From assembly GCA_964036295.1 (NCBI GenBank), contig OZ038462.1, forward strand, positions 13,750,440 through 13,814,439: a stretch of DNA of 64,000 nucleotides. Reading direction: 5' to 3'. The translations under genes were made by a program, and so were the position numbers. Source of the stretch: Plumapathes pennacea (taxonomy: Eukaryota > Cnidaria > Anthozoa > Antipatharia > Myriopathidae). Of this stretch, positions 41,077 through 50,942 are shown piece after piece (within the stretch, counting starts at the first letter, position 1; each line of letters opens with the position of its first letter). The notes under the pieces were generated by a model, which saw nothing but the letters and a program-made list of their open reading frames with translations, did not search any database and had not been told where the DNA came from.

Positions 41077-42057
41077 ATGTTGACACCGGACATCAGTTCA
41101 GGCAACGGCAGTTCAACTGGGCCAGCGCGAGAGTTTCAGTGCTGCTGCTCCATCCTCCCTGAAGCATTTTACGCCAATGGAACAACCGTTGTTTTCATTT
41201 TGTCCAACATCGTGATTGTTCCGACTTCCATCTCAGCAATACTTGGAAATCTTCTGGTACCCGTTTCAATATGGCAGACTCCTTCTTTACATTCTCCTTC
41301 AAATGTCCTTCTGTTCGGCCTGGCGGTATCTGACCTCGGCGTTGGTTTGGTCGCAGAGCCAGTACTCTTCGTTCGTAACATTGCCAAACTCGAGGGTTCT
41401 TTGCGCATTTTCTGTAACAGTACAGTCGCAATTAGGTTCACCGGCGCTTTGCTTTGTTTCGCTTCCCTTTTTACTATAACAGCGATGAGTCTGGACATGT
41501 ACATTGCACTGTACCTGCACCTCCGATACCAAGAGATTGTGACGGTAAAAAGGATGATTCAAGTCCTTGTGGGTATCTGGGTTTGCAGTATCACTTTAGG
41601 CCTGTTGTTCATCTGGTACTTAGAACATTTATTGATACTTTGGATGTTCCTTATTCTAGTGTGCCTTTTTGCGACCACGTCTTCTTATTACAAAGTATTC
41701 AGAATCGTTCGTCATCATCAAGATCAGATCCATGCTCAGGCACAAGTGCATAAGCAAGCCGAAGATCAGACGGAATATCCACTAAACATCGCACAACGCA
41801 GGAAGTCTTTGATCAGCAACTTTGTTGTTTATTGTTTGCTTGTGCTTTGCTATTTCCCTTTCGTTGTTATGAACGTAGTCGTTGCCATGGATCTATCTGT
41901 TACAAACCAATCACTTTATGAATTGTCATTTGTATTGGTTTGCTTTAACTCCACAATGAATCCCCTCGTATTTTGTTGGCGTTTCCAAAAGATTCGTGCC
42001 GCAGTGATTGAGACCACGAAGAAACTATTCAAGCGAGAAACTTCCAGTTCATCGTAA
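41077..42057 (+). CDS. Class A (rhodopsin-like) G-protein-coupled receptor, orphan
   Basis: A single uninterrupted ORF of 326 residues from ATG 41077, as is common for cnidarian class A receptors. Seven hydrophobic segments carry the class A landmarks. TM1 has GN (Asn58). TM2 has LAVSD (Asp86). At the end of TM3 is LDMY (140-142), a DRY variant with Arg replaced by Met. TM4 has Trp168 and TM6 has CYFPF, a CWxP variant. TM7 has NPLVF (295-299), an NPxxY variant with Phe for Tyr. A Cys at 113 could form the usual disulfide. N-glycosylation sites lie in the N-terminus (NGSS, NGTT). The ligand is unknown; altered DRY and NPxxY motifs may mean unusual coupling. The tail is basic, then Ser-rich. 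Confidence 0.92.
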   Translation: MLTPDISSGNGSSTGPAREFQCCCSILPEAFYANGTTVVFILSNIVIVPTSISAILGNLLVPVSIWQTPSLHSPSNVLLFGLAVSDLGVGLVAEPVLFVRNIAKLEGSLRIFCNSTVAIRFTGALLCFASLFTITAMSLDMYIALYLHLRYQEIVTVKRMIQVLVGIWVCSITLGLLFIWYLEHLLILWMFLILVCLFATTSSYYKVFRIVRHHQDQIHAQAQVHKQAEDQTEYPLNIAQRRKSLISNFVVYCLLVLCYFPFVVMNVVVAMDLSVTNQSLYELSFVLVCFNSTMNPLVFCWRFQKIRAAVIETTKKLFKRETSSSS

Positions 42058-43600
42058 AGAGAACGGCGTCAACGAAGGATCTATTGAGCCTGGCTTTTGT
42101 GAGCGAACGAAGGACGAAGCGTGAACGGATATGCGTCAAGTAAAAACGTGAGCCAGCGACACAAGCGCAGGGATAAACGTCAGCACAGTTGATCCTTGTG
42201 CTTGCGCATTCAGCCTGTTTTCACTGTGAAATAAGCCGGTTTTCAGATAATAAATTGTGGTTTTCTTCTCATCAAAGTGTGTTTGTAAAAATGTGCAACC
42301 GGTCTGTATGTCGAAGAGCAAATTAGCTTTCTTTGCACAAGAGTGGAAAACTTATTTTCCTCCGGTAAAATTCGATGTATACAAATTGCAAAAAACCGTT
42401 TCGATCGATGTCATAAGGGAGTACATAGGGAAATGGGAAAAAAGTCGAAAAAAGTGGCCAGTAGCACTCGGTAAGTTGCATTTTATAGATGAACGTCGAG
42501 TTCGGGAAAAAATGTGCAACCGAGATGTTACATCGCCAGAAATTTCAGACATCCGGTTGCGCCATCTCGGAAGAGGCATCAGGTTTCACGCTGACAGCCG
42601 CTCAAGAAATAACAAAGAAATGTATGGGATCTGATAATAAATTGTGCTTTTCGCTTAACTGAAGCACGTTCGTAAAAATGTCTGGGCAGCATTCGGAAGA
42701 GGAAAGCTTCCTAAACACAACAGTACAAAAAATATTTATCTCCGGTAAAATTCGATGTGTACTTTTTTGAATTTAAAATTTCGGCCGACGTAAGAAGGGA
42801 TTGATAGCAGAATACGCTCAAAACCGGCTACTGTCACTTTTTAAGCTGCATTTAATACAAGAACCTTGGGTAAAACGCAAAATGTCTACCCCGTACCTGA
42901 TTGTCGAAGGATTGAACATCTCCTGTGAAGCCTCAGTCAGTCCCCTGGAGCAAATTCGATGTGTACTTTTTGTGTTTGAATTTGCAGTTCACAGCCAGCC
43001 ATGGCGAATACCTCCCGTGAAATACGCTGACTTCGGATGTTGATATTTTGGGCTGGGAAGCTCCAAATCGCATGAAAATTGTACCAAACGAAAGCTAATT
43101 TCAACTAGGTCGTTCAGCGGCACGTCTCCTAAACGTAGCAGTCTCTTTTTGAACCGGAGAAACCCATCCCTCCCCCACCCCACTGAGGCAAAGTACGTAA
43201 CAATGTTGAATGTGTGAATGGCGCATGCTCATACCGCACGCCGCTGGGAAAGACCGGAAGCAATCGTGGACGCAAAATGTCCGGAATTTCTGGCGATGAT
43301 TATCGAAGAGTTAAGCATCTCATGCAATGCCTCCGTAAGTCCCTAGAGTCAAATTCGATGTATACATTTTGTGATTGAATTTGTGGCTCACACGATCAGC
43401 CGTGGCGAATGCTGTGCTGTGTTGTCGTATGTCGCAAATCCAGTAAAATGGCCTCACTTTCGGGGTTGATAACTTTGGCCAGAAAACTCCAAGTTAAAGA
43501 GAAATTGCAGCAAGCGAAAGCTTATTTTCATGATCCGCTTTCCGCATAGGTGAAATTGCATTAAATATGGTGGTTTAATTAAAAAAGATACAAAAATATA
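42058..43600. repeat. Diverged tandem repeats of about 380-400 bp
   Basis: GATAATAAATTGTG occurs at 42246 and 42633, followed in each unit by a GTTTGTAAAAATGT-like and a TCCGGTAAAATTCGATGT phrase (42361 and 42741). AAATTCGATGT(A/G)TAC recurs near 42953 and 43352. An open frame at 42257-42634 lies across one unit, but nothing suggests that it is a protein gene. Confidence 0.6.
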
Positions 43601-44060
43601 GCGTGATTGTGTTATTTTAGCAAAACACAGCATGCAACTTTGGCGGGAAAACGCGCGGGCGCGCAGGAGCTGACGTCACACCAAGAGCCGCTGGAAAAGA
43701 CCGGAACAATCAGGGGCTCAAAATGTCTGAAATTTCTGGCGATGGGCAATGTGGTTGGCTTATCAACTAATCTCTTACGAACATAAACTTTATTGATAAG
43801 CACATAGCACTCATAAAATGTCTTCTTCGTAGGCTGCTTACTAAGTTTCAGGTACATGCAAAATAATAAACTGAACATAAGTATAACATCTGACGAATAG
43901 TCGTTTCACTTGCAACAGAATAATAACTTAAATAATTTCTTATACATATCGAATTGTTTTTTTTCAGTGTAAATATAATTTTTAGTTAGGTCAGAACTGA
44001 AATTTCTATATCAAAAAAGTTGTGCAGGAAATTATGAACCACACTGTAATTCTATTTAAT
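43601..44060. other. Intergenic, no gene seen
   Basis: A/T-rich sequence leading into the palindrome at 44061. Nothing recognisable. Confidence 0.4.
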
Positions 44061-44241
44061 AAATTTCCACTGGTTTGCCGTGGTGTGGACTCTTATTTAC
44101 CACGATTTACGTCATCACATGGTCAAAATGTTGTGGAATCACGAGGCGCTTCGCCGAGTGAGTCCGCAACTAATTTTGACCATGTGATGACGTAAATCGT
44201 GGTAAATAAGAGTCCACACCACGGCAAACCAGTGGAAATTT
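44061..44241. mobile_element. Perfect palindrome (68-bp arms), fold-back MITE
   Basis: 44061-44128 and 44174-44241 are exact reverse complements, with a 45-base loop containing GAGGCGCTTCGCC. Part of the arm (GGACTCTTATTTACCACG) recurs at about 44322-44340, so the full element may extend to about 44400. Confidence 0.9.
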
Positions 44242-44639
44242 GTTTTTTACCACAACATTTAAAAATATACAGGAAACTTTTGTTGTATTTCGCTGCAAAA
44301 CGTGACATGCTGGCGTCAGCATCGTTGTCTGGACTCTTATTTACCACGGTAAATCGACCAATCAGAGAGCGAGAAACTAATGTGTTGTGGTAAAAAAGTT
44401 TTCTACATTGGAATATTGAGGTATAAATATTACCGTGTGTTGTCACCCTGATTCGGAGTAGTTCGTGCGTACACACGTCCAGCGAAACATACCCACAATG
44501 CCTCTCGGCTACCTATATCGCTAACGATCTACCCACACAAACACGCAGTGATCTTACGCAGACTTTAATGCTGTTTGAGTGTAAAATCTCACAAGTAATG
44601 TTTCTACAACGAAGTCTTCAAACATTATCCCCGAGCGAA
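44242..44639. other. Flank of the palindrome
   Basis: Includes the third copy of the GGACTCTTATTTACCACG phrase and AATCAGAGAGCGAGAAAC. No gene. Confidence 0.4.
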
Positions 44640-47110
44640 GCGAAGTGAGGGTAATAATCACGGCGCTAATGCATTAATATCGCCTAACTTGGGAACTCCA
44701 AGCCTGTCGCCATCTCGAGATTTTTAACGTTCGTCTGTCAGTCAGTCTGTCTGTCTGGCGTACGACTTTAGGCGCGGGTACCCTGCATAACCAATAACAA
44801 AGGCCGGATCAATCACGTGTGCACTGTAGTTTTACTCGGAATAAGAGAAATTAGATTTGAGCGAAGCAATTAGATTTGAACGAAGCAACAATATATCGTA
44901 GCTGCGTTCACGAAAATGGAAAACTTAAAAACTGGAAAACTTGAAACCCAACAGTCTTGCGAAGCTCGTCTTCAAATAATACGAGCAAGGCGAAATGATG
45001 AAACGAGCGAACAGCGCCTAATTCGTCTCGAGAAAAGGCGACAATCCTGTTATGATCGACAGCATCATAAACAGAAGCGTGCCGAAGAAACGGCTCCGCA
45101 AAGGGAACAGCGTTTGCAAGCAAATCGGGAGCTTCAGACGCCGTTTTGTGTTAAGCTCAGATACTTATTTAGAAAGGACAAACAACAAAGGTTAGTCAGT
45201 GGAAATCGAACAATCACCGTGACAAATATATTCTATCCCGTATAGCCTGTAACTCGATCACTTCAAGAATGTATTAAAATTTGTATGCTGATCATTTTCC
45301 CTCGAAGTATTGTCAATACGCTTCTGTCGCCAGTTTCGGCTACCGTATTCGCTCAGAGCAATCGGAACTTGGTGAATGATTTAGTCAGATGTCTTATTAA
45401 GCTCGCGTTCCGCACGAAGTGCTGAAAGCGAAGCTTCATGCGATTAGTCCAACTGGAATGTGTCCCGTGTCCCAGTGCTGTCAACAATGGATTCCAAATA
45501 TGGAAGTCGTTCTGTTCCCAATTTGGGCAGTATCGATATTACCGACAACGCAACAAAATCGAGAACGCGAACGTCGAAGTAGTTTTTGTGGTGGCATTTT
45601 TAAGCGTCCCATCTTATTGCAGTTAAGACTGCGTTAGTCAGTCAGTCCGTCATGCTGTGTCAACAATTGCTTTTGAAATTTGAGCATCAGCGAATACACA
45701 TGAAGAAACGAAGAGATGGGAAGACGTTTTCTGTAGTTATTTTGATTGTTATCATTGTATTCCTTAATTACCAGTAGATCTGTTGCACTTCAGAACCATT
45801 ATCACACAGGTTTTGGTAAATTCTCGGTTGTTTGACAAGCGTAAATCAAAGTTGAAATACCCGTGACCACTGATAGCCCTGAGCGACTTCAGCTTGTCGA
45901 AATATTTCTATCGTTTGCTTATAGTTGCTTTGCTTCGCATAGTTTTCGCCATCAATGAAAAATGCTGTAGAGAACTGGAAGAAGAAGAAGAATTCGAAAA
46001 TGAATTTGACCAAAACCGCAAGTAATGTCAACAAGTTATCAGATTTCACTTAAACTTATTCGACTTGAAACTCAGCCAAAAGAAGAAAGGCGTGTTTTCT
46101 TTAAGCACGTATTTAGTTTGAATGCAGCCCAGGCTGGAGTATCATGGCCTCTGATGAATATGTAGGTGTTAAGCTGTGCATGACATGAGTAATGAAGTCA
46201 CGGATAGACTTTTTTCAGTGCGACTCCGGAAGGTCTCATTCCGGTTCAAACATTTGGCACTCGGTGAAGGATTTTAAATTCTCCCAATTCGAGCGTCTAA
46301 GTTTATAATTTTCACCCTCTGCCGCCTTGTAAATGAGGGTTTTCAAAGCTGAGACTAAATCAAATACGCGGTTCAGCAAAAGTGGAGACCCGCGGAAACG
46401 GATGCGAACTTCCACATACCTAAAATTGAGCAATTTTTACGATGTGGCCTTGAGCCAGTTTTATTAAATACCCACTCCCGCAAAAGTACGTTTTACAAAT
46501 TCGCGAGCTTACAGCTGCCTTGCTGCTTTGATTTTTCTGTAATCTGACACGCGGTGATTGCAGCGAGAATCGTTCACAAGCCTTTAGAAGTATGACTAGG
46601 TCTGAAGCCCGTGCATAATTTGAAGTAAACCGTTCAAGTTTTGCTTTGATTCTGGGAGAAATCATGCTGTTTTGAGCGGGTTTACATACAAAACAATTCG
46701 AGCCTATTAAATATGCATTCCCGGGGTCTGGTGCATGCAGTCCAGAGTAAAAACAAATCGCACAGGAAGCCTATTTAATTGTACTGCCTATGAATTCAAA
46801 ATTGGAAAATCAGTGTTCCTTTTTTTCGTACTACGGCGGCCGACCAACTTGCTTGGCAGACTGTATGAATTAATTTGACGTGCCGACCGTGGGAAATACG
46901 TACTTCGTCACGCAATCGACTCTTTTTTCAACGCAAAAGTATAACACACACCATTCTTTTTCCCCTTCATTTGCGTGTAGCACTTGACTTCGAAGAAAAG
47001 ATTGAGTCAACATTTCGGCAAAATAAAGGCTACTCTTGTTGGGAGTACCAAAGTAAAAGTCCCATCAATGGCAGAGCGAGGGAGTATCTGCGATTATCGT
47101 ATTTCTAGTA
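44640..47110. repeat. Duplicated block A (second copy at 59.66-60.87 kb)
   Basis: Begins near CCCCGAGCGAAGCGAAGTGAG and ends with GAGTATCTGCGATTATCGTATTTC. The 59.66-60.87 kb block contains the same landmarks in the same order but is shorter, so it bears deletions. Landmarks include TCGCCATCTCGA, CTGTCTGGCGT, CATCAT(A/G)AACAGAAGCGTGC, AGTCAGTGGAAATC and CAATCGACTCTTTTTT. It is probably a large transposable element. Confidence 0.65.
44916..45245 (+). CDS. Arg/Glu-rich ORF within duplicated block A
   Basis: ATG 44916 opens 109 residues with a repeated R.E....R.E.R...(C/H)...H pattern (SEQRLIRLEKRRQS, then REQRLQANRE). This kind of basic, coiled-coil-like repeat often precedes Helitron or other transposon proteins in invertebrates, but no catalytic domain is present. 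In the 59.9-kb copy the frame is shortened by indels. Probably a transposon remnant rather than a host gene. Confidence 0.4.
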   Translation: MENLKTGKLETQQSCEARLQIIRARRNDETSEQRLIRLEKRRQSCYDRQHHKQKRAEETAPQREQRLQANRELQTPFCVKLRYLFRKDKQQRLVSGNRTITVTNIFYPV

Positions 47111-47164
47111 TATGAATTAATAGACGAATGAATGAATGAATAACGCATCTCGCTTTGAGCCTCT

Positions 47165-47677
47165 TTACTCATGATGCATAAAATTAGATTCTCGCTTGAA
47201 TCGGTTTTGACGCCAAAATGAGTTTGATGTCTCCCTCTTCGCTTCCTTCATTTCTTTGTCCTCGTAATCATCTTCTTCGTAGTCATTTGAGTCCGCCCTG
47301 TTCTCGGATCCCAGTGGAGCCTTTTACGTCGTCGGTGGCGCCAATTCCATGCGTTGCTGCGCAAAACAGCGGAATTAGCGATGAACTCTTCAAACATTGC
47401 AAGAAGATTGCGTTAACTTAGACAGAGTTTTCACAAACACGGCGATGCGATTTATGCTAAAAGGACGACTTAAAGTTTAAGGTTTTTGAAAAATAAATAC
47501 GCAAAAAAAAAAAAAAAACTGTTTAAGAGATATATCGCGCTTTTATCGAGAGGAAACTGCGTTACAATGAACAGACCAGAAGCGCCACAAGAATTATGGG
47601 AATTTCCTTAACCTGTCGTCCACGAACAGCACCACAAGGAGACCGAGAACCAGAGCCAAAACCAAGAACTTGTTCAT
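47165..47677 (-). CDS. Candidate small secreted-peptide gene
   Basis: On the minus strand ATG 47677 encodes a textbook signal peptide (MNKFLVLALVLGLLVVLFVD) and then CAG|GTTAAG, a splice donor, at 47613. A 5' UTR acceptor (GTGTGGTTTGTTTCAG) lies 28 bases upstream of the ATG. Two acceptors fit the phase. Use of 47356 (TTTTGCGCAG) gives a basic 57-residue product ending at 47248, with an RHRRRKR cleavage-like site. Use of 47297 gives a 65-residue acidic product ending at 47165, with KR sites (EAKRE, RFKRE). I cannot decide between them. Function unknown; neuropeptide, antimicrobial or toxin-like precursor are possibilities. Confidence 0.45.
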
Positions 47678-47857
47678 TTTGAATGCAACTTCCAATGAGT
47701 GTGAACCTGAAACAAACCACACAGGACACTGCTTTGATTAGTGTTTGTTTTGTGTAAACAACACCGGAAATAATTTCATTGGCAAATATAAGTTCAAACC
47801 GTCGCCTCTCAGGTTGAGATGCAATCCCAAGTGGCACCTTTCAGAGTTTGTAGGTGT

Positions 47858-48311
47858 CCGGGGGGGGGGGGGGGGGGGTACTCCCTATGATCGGCTATAC
47901 GGGGAGGCTCCGCCCGAAAGGGGTGTATTTTTACAATCGAGGTATAAAAAAGGGTATAGGAAAGTGACGTTTTTTAGGTATTTTAAAAGGTCAATAAAAA
48001 GGGTGGAGTGAGGAAATAATTTTGGTATTTTAAAGGGGTACAAAAAAACGCCAGGAAAAACCGGAAAAAAAAAACGGCGGAAGACCGGAAACTCCGCCTT
48101 GTTAAAAGTGGGAAGCCTGTTTAGGAACTGAATAAATGATCTGTTGAAGAATATCGCGTTCCTGATCAAAGGTATAAAAAAGGGGTGTATTTGTACTGGA
48201 GGTATATAAAAGGGTCCCGATTTTGCCCCCAGGATGGTATTTTAAATGGTAAGGGGTTGACAGTCCGGGCAGAGCCTCCCCGTACAAAAGTCCTTTGAGT
48301 ACCCCCCCGGG
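47858..48311. mobile_element. G-rich MITE with 8-bp target duplication
   Basis: Flanked by GTAGGTGT at 47850-47857 and 48312-48319. The ends are CCGGGGG...GTACTC and GAGTACCCCCCCGGG. The interior has GGTATAAAAAAGGG phrases and GGGGAGGCTC near each end. It interrupts block B, whose other copy at 55.0 kb lacks it, which confirms the borders. Confidence 0.88.
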
Positions 48312-48319
48312 GTAGGTGT

Positions 48320-49634
48320 GATTACATCGTTCGCTGTTTACAGCCGTACATTAAAACAATTGTCTACTCTCTGCTCAAATTGGAATACTATTGGCCGTCA
48401 TACCCATCAATGATTGGCTGAAATATCATCGCACAGCTGCAGTATTTTGGTGTGGACGGAAACTATTCATATGCTTTGTCCCTCTTTATCACTGCATACT
48501 ATAAAGCTATAACATCACAAAAACATTTGCTTGCCTGACGGCTTGTTTAGACCAATTTGGTCGAGAATTATTTATTTTTATTGAGTGAATGTTGCTAGAA
48601 TCAGGTTTAATCTGATAATAATCCTGACGTCGATCAGGTTTTCTTCTCAATCTCTCTTGAGAACTTGGCAGTTACATGATAACTAAAATTTCGTTGAATT
48701 ACTAATTATTGTAATTTATGCGTCGCTCATTTTCTGCTGGAATGGTTCGGATAATTTGACTGTATGAGGGCTGTAATTGGTACAATGGAGGGGAATTCCA
48801 TCGAAGAGTTGCGGCATGATACTTAGGTTTTCAAGGTGGGTTTCCTGTTATTTGTAGATGGTAACTATCAATCGGCTCTGGTTAGTATTTGTTAGTTTTG
48901 CCCCAAAGCAGCATTTTGCGCCTCTTTAAGTGTCTGGTAGTTAACAAGTTAAACGTGTAGGGCTGTGATAACGTTAGCTATGTTCCTAAAATTGTCATAG
49001 ATGGATGGATGGACGGATGGACGGACGGATGGATGGATGGATGGAGTTTCTTTATTTGAGCACTGTTAGGGTGTCGTGAAAATTAGGAACTTATTATCTC
49101 AATTATTGAATGCTGGTCATGACATGAGCCTTTCCTTGAAGTCAGGTGTACAATATGTGTTATATATTTATTGTTGAATACAAAAAGAAATTTTAATATT
49201 TCAAAATCTATTGCCATGGCGACCGGTCACGCCCTAAAAACACCCACGCTACTTCAACATGAACATTTCTGCAAACATCAGTGTTTGAAGTTTTCGATCA
49301 TGTAGAGTAAATACACATACCTTTTATGTAAGTTTATTATTTATTTTTTTCTAAATTAATCTTATTTTGCCCTTAACTCAGACCTAAAATGTAGAAACAA
49401 AACTTATGTGTGTCAACAAATCAATTCTAAAATGCTAGTGTCAAATTTAGCTCAATTATTATTATGTTGCTAACTATGTTGATTAAACGTTTTACGCATA
49501 TTAAAGTGCTCGCTAAACAATTCTCAAGTCGAAGGTAAGTGGCCCGTCAAGCTTTGATGCGCGCGCAACCTTGAGAAAATGGTTTATTGAGTCCTGTATA
49601 TAGCGTGTATTAAAACGTGGCACCATGATCGAAT
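48320..49634. repeat. Duplicated block B and flank
   Basis: 47.81-48.97 kb (minus the MITE) matches 54.96-55.69 kb; both contain CGCACAGCTGCA, TTTTCTGCTGGAATG(A/G)TTCGGAT and GCCCCAAAGC(A/G)GCATTT. After it come a GGAT/GGAC microsatellite (49001-49046) and A/T-rich sequence without a gene. Confidence 0.65.
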
Positions 49635-50942
49635 AGGCCTTTTGCAACAGTTTGTCACGTGACCGATCACCCCATAGCAACGCCATACTGGATGGCAAGC
49701 GGTTTTGAAATTCCTTGACAACCAACAGAGCGTGACAGCGAGATCGAATACAAAGGTGACCTTTTGGTTGTTTTGTTGGCTTTGTTTATTTTTAGATCAC
49801 AAAAGAACACTTAGCCAATGACACACAAGTTATTATCTTTCCGTTAATTGTAGTTTTGGACTGTATAAATCCTCGAAGAGAAAAAAATGAGCTATCACTG
49901 TTGCGTCCCTCGTTGCAATGCCGACAGCCGTTACGACTCCGAGAAAGCACTCTCGTTTCATCGCTTTCCTCCGGAGTCCAAACGAGAACTCAGAGCCACC
50001 TGGATCAATTCGAAGGGACACTGGACATTTTTTTGAGGTAAATTGTGCCGTTGTTACATTGCGCATTGATTTGCAAAATCCTAATGTTTTCGCCTTGTGT
50101 TCACCACAGATCACTAGTAATACGCGAGTTTGCTCGCGGCATTTTAAGCCGACCGACTACAAAGAGCCCGATAACAGCGGTCGTAGGCTACTGAAACCAG
50201 GAGCGAAGCCAACCATGTTCCAGTGGTCAATGGAACGACCAGCAAGAAGGGTGCTTGTTAGAGCAGAAATGGAGAGGTGAGTAGTTGTTTGTTTGCTTGT
50301 TTTATTATTATCATTATTATCGACAGTGAAGAGCAAGTTCACTCCAAAAAATCTATCCTTTTATTCCACTAGTGAATGTCAAAATCCCCAAGTTGATAAT
50401 TAAAACGAAGACCCAGCTTGGGAACAACCCAGAGAACCCTCAGAGCTAGAGATTGCACAGGCTGAGACAGCTGCTGCCCATGCAGAGACTGCTGCGGTAC
50501 AAGCAGCACTTGATGCAAGTCTTGCTCTTTTGGAATCTGCCCATATCGATCTTGAAAGGGCAAGAAACCAGGTCACAGTATTGACAGCTATGCTAGAGAT
50601 TTCGCGGTTTGGGTTAGAACGGTTTTCATCACAACTCCCGCGTCGTTCACCGCGGTGAGCGATCGCGAGCGAACACGTTCGCCGGGCTCATAACTCCGAA
50701 TTACGGATTTATATAGTCCAAAACTACACTCAACGGACAGATATTGGCTTATGTGTCATTGGTTAAGTGTTCTTTTGTGATCTAATAATAATCAAAGTGA
50801 ACAAAACGACCAAAAGCTCACCTTTGTATTCGATCTCGCTGTCACGCTCTGTTGGTTGTCAAGGAATTTCAAAACCGCTTGCCATCCAGTATGGCGTTGC
50901 TATGGGGTGATCGGTCACGTGACAAACTGTTGCAAAAGGCCT
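49635..50942 (+). mobile_element. ISL2EU-like transposon derivative with THAP coding remnant
   Basis: Long inverted repeats: 49635 to about 49870 pair with about 50700-50942, beginning AGGCCTTTTGCAACAG. AT flanks each end, the 2-bp duplication expected of ISL2EU elements. Inside is a three-exon THAP/coiled-coil gene remnant. The DDE nuclease domain that should follow the RFGLERF motif is absent, so the element is non-autonomous. Confidence 0.7.
49887..50658 (+). pseudogene. THAP-domain transposase N-terminus, broken
   Basis: Three exons: 49887-50037, 50110-50276 and 50373-50658. Exon 1 reads CCVPRCNADSRYDSEKALSF and HRFPPESK..LRATWI; exon 2 reads VCSRHFKPTDY and LKPGAKPTMF. Together they are the C2CH THAP DNA-binding domain. 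Exon 3 encodes an Ala/Glu-rich coiled coil ending in RFGLERF, the phrase that precedes the nuclease domain in THAP-containing ISL2EU-type transposases. Two lesions are visible: a run of seven T in exon 1 puts TGA (50034-50036) just before the donor and leaves one base too many for exon 2's phase, and exon 3 has an in-frame TAA near 50403. Confidence 0.75.

Noticed and set aside
41169..41753. Several ORFs in other frames across the class A GPCR
   Set aside because: Shadows of the 326-residue receptor gene; none has a domain.
42257..42634. 125-codon ORF
   Set aside because: It covers one unit of a diverged tandem repeat, and the other units do not keep the frame.
47218..47421. Plus-strand Ser/Pro-rich ORF
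   Set aside because: Lies antisense to the candidate secreted-peptide exon 2 and has no feature of its own.
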